From the NCBI GenBank assembly GCA_017506865.1, contig JAFCMP010000529.1, positions 1 to 64,000 of the forward strand: a DNA stretch of 64,000 bases, read 5' to 3'. Source of the DNA: Tribonema minus. Its lineage: Eukaryota; Sar; Xanthophyceae; Tribonematales; Tribonemataceae. Under the pieces are notes generated by a model, which was not told the DNA's origin, ran no database searches, and saw only the letters and a program-made list of their open reading frames with translations. Made by a program: the position numbers and the translations under genes. Every line of letters begins with the position of its first letter. The stretch's first letter is position 1. Shown here piece after piece: positions 59,484-64,000 of this stretch.

Positions 59484-60578
59484 GCGAGGAGGGGCATGCA
59501 AGTGCATCATCAGAGACAGGCATATGCAGACTGTACGATTGAGTATGACATGCCAACCTCTGAGAGTCTTCATCCTGTCAGTGACCGTTGAAGTTGCCGT
59601 GAGCACTGATGCTGTACCCTTGGCTGTACCCTTGGCATGGGCGCGGCCATGAATATTAGTGATGTGACAACTAGCCCAAGCTGTCACAGCAGTGCTCATG
59701 CCATTGGCGCGCGTGCAGAGTTCAAGTTATTTGAAAGTTGCGGCTGGTTGCCCGCAAACGCCAGTTCTGTATGAAACGACACTTGCGGTGGTGCATCATC
59801 ATCTGACAGCACATCACGCTGTATGTCAACATATTTCACTGCGTGCTTTGCGAACATATTATCATAGACTTTGTGAACATTGCGGCATCGGTGCCACTGT
59901 TGAGAGGATATGATGCATTAACTTGAAAAAAACGGTTCCTGCAGTATATGGTACGAAACTGTAAATGGGCAGCCCGTGGCCTTGCATGTGGCCTGTTGTC
60001 TTGTGTTCAGGCTATAGGCGCACTTCACGTGTATGCCTCAGCAGAGGTGTCAGTTGAATCCAGTCGCCCCTCAATCTGCCATGATTACACATCGAACCCC
60101 CCCAGGTCACATTTGCAACCCTAACCCTGCATAATGAAGGAGCCTGCGGGCATATCGCGCTGACGCGGTGACGCGCAACACACGCAACTGAACAACTGCG
60201 GTGCAACACAATTCCTTGAAGTCGTACCGGATTGCATCACCACGGGCGGGCGCGCTCAACTGCGGCCGCACGTATCATATCGTTGTGCGTGAAACGGAAT
60301 TGCATTCATAGGTGAGATGGAGCAGCGGGGCCGCCCTGAATGAAGTCCTGTAACATGTACAGCATGGCGCGTACTGCGGTCGCACAAGATGTGAGACGGG
60401 GCGTGCAGCAGCTGTGGGGGCATCGCGGCAAGAGAGGAAGCATCGGAACTACCGAGTATTCCGCACTGAGGCACCATGCACAGGCGTAGTACGTTATTCC
60501 AACAGCACCCGCATGCATAGTATTACCTACTCACCGACTGCCGCAGCGCGTACACCGGCGGCACTCGCTCACTCACCT

Positions 60579-60687
60579 TCCACAGCGTGAAAAGTTGTGG
60601 TGGTGCATCAACTTGATGGTGGCCACTCGCGCCGCAGGCTTGTGTGCATCTCGCAGGGCCGCGTCGCTTATTGTCCAGTACCTGCGT
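60579..60687 (-). CDS. Candidate exon of an unrecognised gene
   Basis: Bounded by TACGCAG| and |GTGAGTGAGC on the minus strand. It encodes YWTISDAALRDAHKPAARVA and TIKLMHHHNFSRCG. A second frame is also open (Pro/Gln-rich) but looks less like a protein. No family assigned. Confidence 0.42.
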
Positions 60688-61429
60688 ATGCGCAAGCGTA
60701 GGTTTGTCGCGCACAAGTACAATTCAGCATACTCAAGGCGGCAGGGACCTCGCAAGTTCCAGCTGCAAAACAGGCATAGCAGGCGCGGCACGAATTGTGG
60801 GTGGCAGCAGGCAAAGCACATCGCGAACGCATACAGACCCTACTGGTCTGCTGAGGGCGCAGGCGTGTACTCCACGCAGCACACGACCACGCAGGACACG
60901 TGTGGAGCTTCAAAAGCGTGACGGTAGCGAAGCGCCAGAAGAGTGCTGAGCGCCTGCTTCCGGTAAGCACGCTGCACATGAGGACGGCTGCGCGCGCCCT
61001 GCTCATTCATGGCATGCTCGTCGTCATGTCATCCACAACGTCAGCGGCTGGCTTGAGCATGCAAGGTTTCAGTGCCAAATAGGTATGTACCTAAAAGTGC
61101 CATAATCTCTGTGCAGAAATGCGCTCTGAATGACCCGCAGCACAGGCGCTTGCATTAATGGCGTTCTTCATGCAAGTGTCCACGTGCCTGCACACTGTCA
61201 GGTGCACTGTCCCGTACTAGATACTTGGAAGTATGTGTTGATGATTGGCGGTATGTAGCAGCGACATCAGTGATGGCGTCGTCAACTGCAGTCAGTGCAA
61301 TCATTCACATCCACTTCTGTGTGTACAGTCACTGCTGTGGTATTAGCGTGGGCGGTCATGTTGATTTCAGTGACGATCCTACAGCATAAACCTTACTGAA
61401 ACACTGACTGTCTTGAACTTTGCAAGCGG

Positions 61430-61647
61430 CACAGACTGCTGCACCTTCATGCCATTGAGGTTGCGCCGGCTGAGCCGTGGGGTGTCTATGTTGCCGTGCC
61501 CCGACTCCGTAAGCAAGGGGACATCGTGGGGTTGCCGGGTCCTGAGCGGAGGACAGGGGCGCGCACTCGGGCTGAGCGCTGCAGCGATGACAAACTTGAA
61601 GGACGCAGGCTGGCAGGGCTCTTCATGCGTTACGTTTTCTTGTAGTC
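61430..61647 (+). CDS. Candidate terminal exon of an unrecognised gene
   Basis: After TTTGCAAG| an open frame encodes HRLLHLHAIEVAPAEPWGVY, VAVPRLRKQGDIVGLPGPER and ends LAGLFMRYVFL at TAG. Composition looks coding. Upstream exons were not found. No family assigned. Confidence 0.4.
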
Positions 61648-62211
61648 ACCCTTTCTATGCCCTTATTGATCACGTTCTTGGATAATGCAGCTGCAGGACG
61701 GTGGCTGCCGTGCTTGGGCTTCGCGTTCTGATGGCGCTGCCGCTCGCAACCATCAATGTCGCGCAGATGCGACACGACGTGCACCTGCAAGGCTTAGCAT
61801 GCGAGGGAGTTGCCGACCATGCGCATGCGTTGTCTTCGCCGCGCGCGCGTGTCAACGCTGTTCCGTGGCTCAACAATGCCTGACGCTGCAGAAAAGCGCT
61901 CCGCTCTCGCAGACACTGAGTGCGCCTGCAGCACCGTCGAACTTTGTTGAACTTCGTTGAACAACGTCATGTGTGCGCGGGTGATGCCAAACAACATAGC
62001 ATGGGCGCGATCATCGCGGCTTGCGCGCCCCTACTTGCCGTAACGTACCGGGTAAACGACCTCCGAGGCTTGACTGGCAGAGGTCCTCGGTGCCGTAGAC
62101 CCGGCGACGGGCGCATTTACCACACAGGAGCTACTTAAGCTGGCATAGACGCGTGCTCTGCAGGTCTTGCAGCACAGGCGCATATATGCTGCCGAGGTGT
62201 GCGCGCTCGCT

Positions 62212-62420
62212 CGGAACCCTAGCTTAACCCTAGCCTAAGCCCTTAGTCTGAGGTTCTGCAACAAGCGCGCGTGCATGCCACATGAGGTCAGCGAACGAGT
62301 TGTACCGCAAAGAAGAACATGGCGGTGGCACTGCTCCGCACGCATGCCGCGGAAGGTCAGTACAGCCCGCACGCAACAAGGGCTGACCCCCCAACCCTAA
62401 CCCCAACCCTAACTCTGACG
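62212..62420. repeat. Two interstitial telomere-like tracts
   Basis: CTAGCTTAACCCTAGCCTAAGC near 62217 and CCAACCCTAACCCCAACCCT near 62390. Other small tracts lie at 37618-37640, 60118-60133 and 63127-63144. Confidence 0.65.
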
Positions 62421-62454
62421 AGAGCAACTACCCAAACCTTTTGAGATCATGTTC

Positions 62455-62783
62455 TCACACCCACGTACCTGGAGCATAGCGCGCCCAGCTGCCACATGGC
62501 TGGACAGGGCCTGCCACATGGCTCGACAGGCTCAACAGGCCCTGCTGGCGAGTATACACACCCAGCCTTTCAAACAACATATTCACGCCTACATACCTGC
62601 AGCATGGCGTGCTGCGCAGTCACGTCGCTCGGCAGCCCCTGATGGTGCGCGTGCGAGTAACCCAGACTTCAAACAACATACCCATACCTACGTACCTGGA
62701 GCATAGTGCGCTCTGTGGCCACGTCGCTCGACAGCCCCTGCCGGCGAGTATACCTACCAAAACTCGTTATCATACCTACATAC
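62455..62783 (-). repeat. Exon-end echo array after exon 62907-62784 (3 copies)
   Basis: In transcript sense the exon end ...GAGCGCGCCATGCTCTAG|GTATGTAGG recurs with donors at about 62695, 62597 and 62468 (..CTATGCTCCAG|GTACGTAGG, ..CATGCTGCAG|GTATGTAGG, ..TATGCTCCAG|GTACGTGGG). Period is about 90-130 bp. The GT donor is kept in all three. Confidence 0.82.
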
Positions 62784-62907
62784 CTAGAGCATGGCGCGCT
62801 CCACAACCACGTCGCTCAACAGGCACTGCCGACGCGCGTCGGCGGCGGTGATGGCGGCGTGCAGGTCAGCCACCGCGCGCTCCTCTGACTGTCGCTGCGC
62901 GCGCAGC
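62784..62907 (-). CDS. Candidate exon of an unrecognised coiled-coil-like protein
   Basis: Starts after GATTTCAG| and encodes LRAQRQSEERAVADLHAAIT then AADARRQCLLSDVVVERAML. The last codon before the donor |GTATGT is TAG, the only in-frame stop; the other two frames are closed. Copies of this exon end just downstream read CAG at the same place. It is either a terminal exon or a Gln-to-stop change. Charged, Ala-rich helix; no family assigned. Confidence 0.45.
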
Positions 62908-63674
62908 CTGAAATCAGTTCACAGCGCGCACGCAAGCGGATCGCGTGAGTTTGCGACGCGTCAGAGCAGCTGCACTTCTGGCGGGAGCTGGGGGGCGGCT
63001 GACGCGGCGGCGGCAGCACCACAGCTAGCAGGCAGTGGACACGAATATATTATATCTTGCATGATAAGCACACAACGTCGCTACGCAGTGGCGCGCGCCC
63101 GGACGTGAGCGCGCAGGCTGAAGTCATTAGGGTTAGGTTTAAGGGTGAAATCAGGGTTTCATTTCCAGCAGAAGACGCAAAGACACGGCACCCCTAGTAG
63201 AGGGCGGCGCGCGCTGTGCTGCTAGCGGAAAACGGCAATACATCAGCGTCTACGCAAGTGTGGCAAGCGCAGTGGGATGGCCCAGCGTTGAACGCAGCGC
63301 GCCGCCCGCAGCGAGCTAGCGCCCGTGCGCGACCATGGAGACATGTACAGCGTGGGCGCACTTGAAGCAGCAGCGCTCAGCTGACTATGGTGGCAGCGCT
63401 CCGCCACCAACCAGCGCGACAGCGCCGCCGCGCTGCTGGGCAGTTGCGTGTGTAATCACAGTTCGGCACGCACGAGGTGCCGCATGCACCACCAACACAT
63501 GGCCCCGCCCCCAACCACGGATAATAGGGCTTGTCAAGGAGCGCTGGCACGTGCTGTTTTGAGGATGCGGCTGCCACGTGACAGTGACACACATGGATTC
63601 CTATCTCCCCCCGCGCACACAACAGCAACAATCAGGTTTTACACAGTAACAGCGGCAGCGCTTGACAACCGACC

Positions 63675-64000
63675 TCGGCGGCTCCGCGGCGCGCCCCCCC
63701 CCCCCCCTATCAGCATCAATGAAGGCATGTCAAGCAAACAATGCCAATACATCTTCAGATGGCGCCTTCACGCAGCAGCAGCAGCAGCAGCAGCAGCAGC
63801 GCCATTAGCGCTCAATGCTCAACCTCTGCACCTCCGCGGCGAGCGCGTCGCCCTACCCCCCCCCCCCCCCCCCCCCGTCCTCAAAACATCCATGAAGGCA
63901 TCTCAACGCAACTGATACACCAAATCTCTTCAAACAGCGCCTTCAAGCAGCAGCGGCAGCAGCAGCTTGAGCTGAAACATGAGCGGCGGCGGCGGCAGCG
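63675..64000. repeat. CAG microsatellite, poly-C runs and a diverged 160-bp tandem unit
   Basis: (GCA)10 lies at 63772-63801 and a shorter CAG run near 63950. Two blocks, each CTCCGCGGCG + poly-C + ATGAAGGCAT + GGCGCCTTCA-type sequence + CAG repeat, begin near 63680 and 63832. No gene supported. Confidence 0.8.

Overview
Eukaryotic nuclear DNA from a protist, most likely an alga with a secondary red plastid. Reasons: every rebuilt gene has GT-AG introns with matching phases; two predicted proteins begin with a signal peptide followed by a Phe-containing cleavage motif (VAQA|FVQ and VYS|FLAF), as in plastid-targeted proteins of haptophytes, cryptophytes and stramenopiles; and interstitial telomere-like repeats are of the TTAGGG type. 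I cannot name the species. All gene models were spliced by eye.

Layout. 1-4630 (-): non-LTR retrotransposon with an OTU-like protease and a reverse transcriptase, broken by a frameshift and a nonsense codon. 5765-7186 (+): the last two exons of a subtilisin-like protease gene, a partial inverted copy of the complete gene at 47740-57031 (-). 9269-18989 (-): a PlsC-family acyltransferase (LPAAT-like). 19059-22569 (+): a plastid-targeted DnaJ-type zinc-finger protein, divergent from the acyltransferase. 25643-26821 (-): a DNL (Zim17/Hep1-type) zinc-finger protein. About 26.9-29.7 kb (-): a plastid-targeted protein with an ABM-like domain. 29816-31974 (+): an RsuA/RluE-type pseudouridine synthase, divergent from the ABM gene. 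32352-43200 (+): a complete 11-exon mitochondrial-type cysteine desulfurase (NFS1). 44982-46499 (+): a 5'-truncated retrotransposon copy with a 13-bp target site duplication. 47740-57031 (-): the full subtilisin gene. 57-64 kb: repeat-rich, with isolated exons of unrecognised genes.

The most striking observation is a recurring structure inside introns. In at least four genes the end of an exon together with its splice donor is repeated downstream as a tandem array of degenerate copies ('exon-end echoes', usually about 100-210 bp apart, 1 to 8 copies). Rarer mirror-image copies of exon starts with their acceptors lie upstream of exons. A 99% identical 536-bp tandem duplication at the 3' end of NFS1 looks like a newborn example. 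One subtilisin intron is bounded by a 16-bp direct repeat covering both splice sites. Together these suggest that introns here grow, and perhaps arise, by tandem duplication of segments spanning exon boundaries. The 8-mer TTGAAGTT/AACTTCAA is strongly over-represented in the noncoding DNA.
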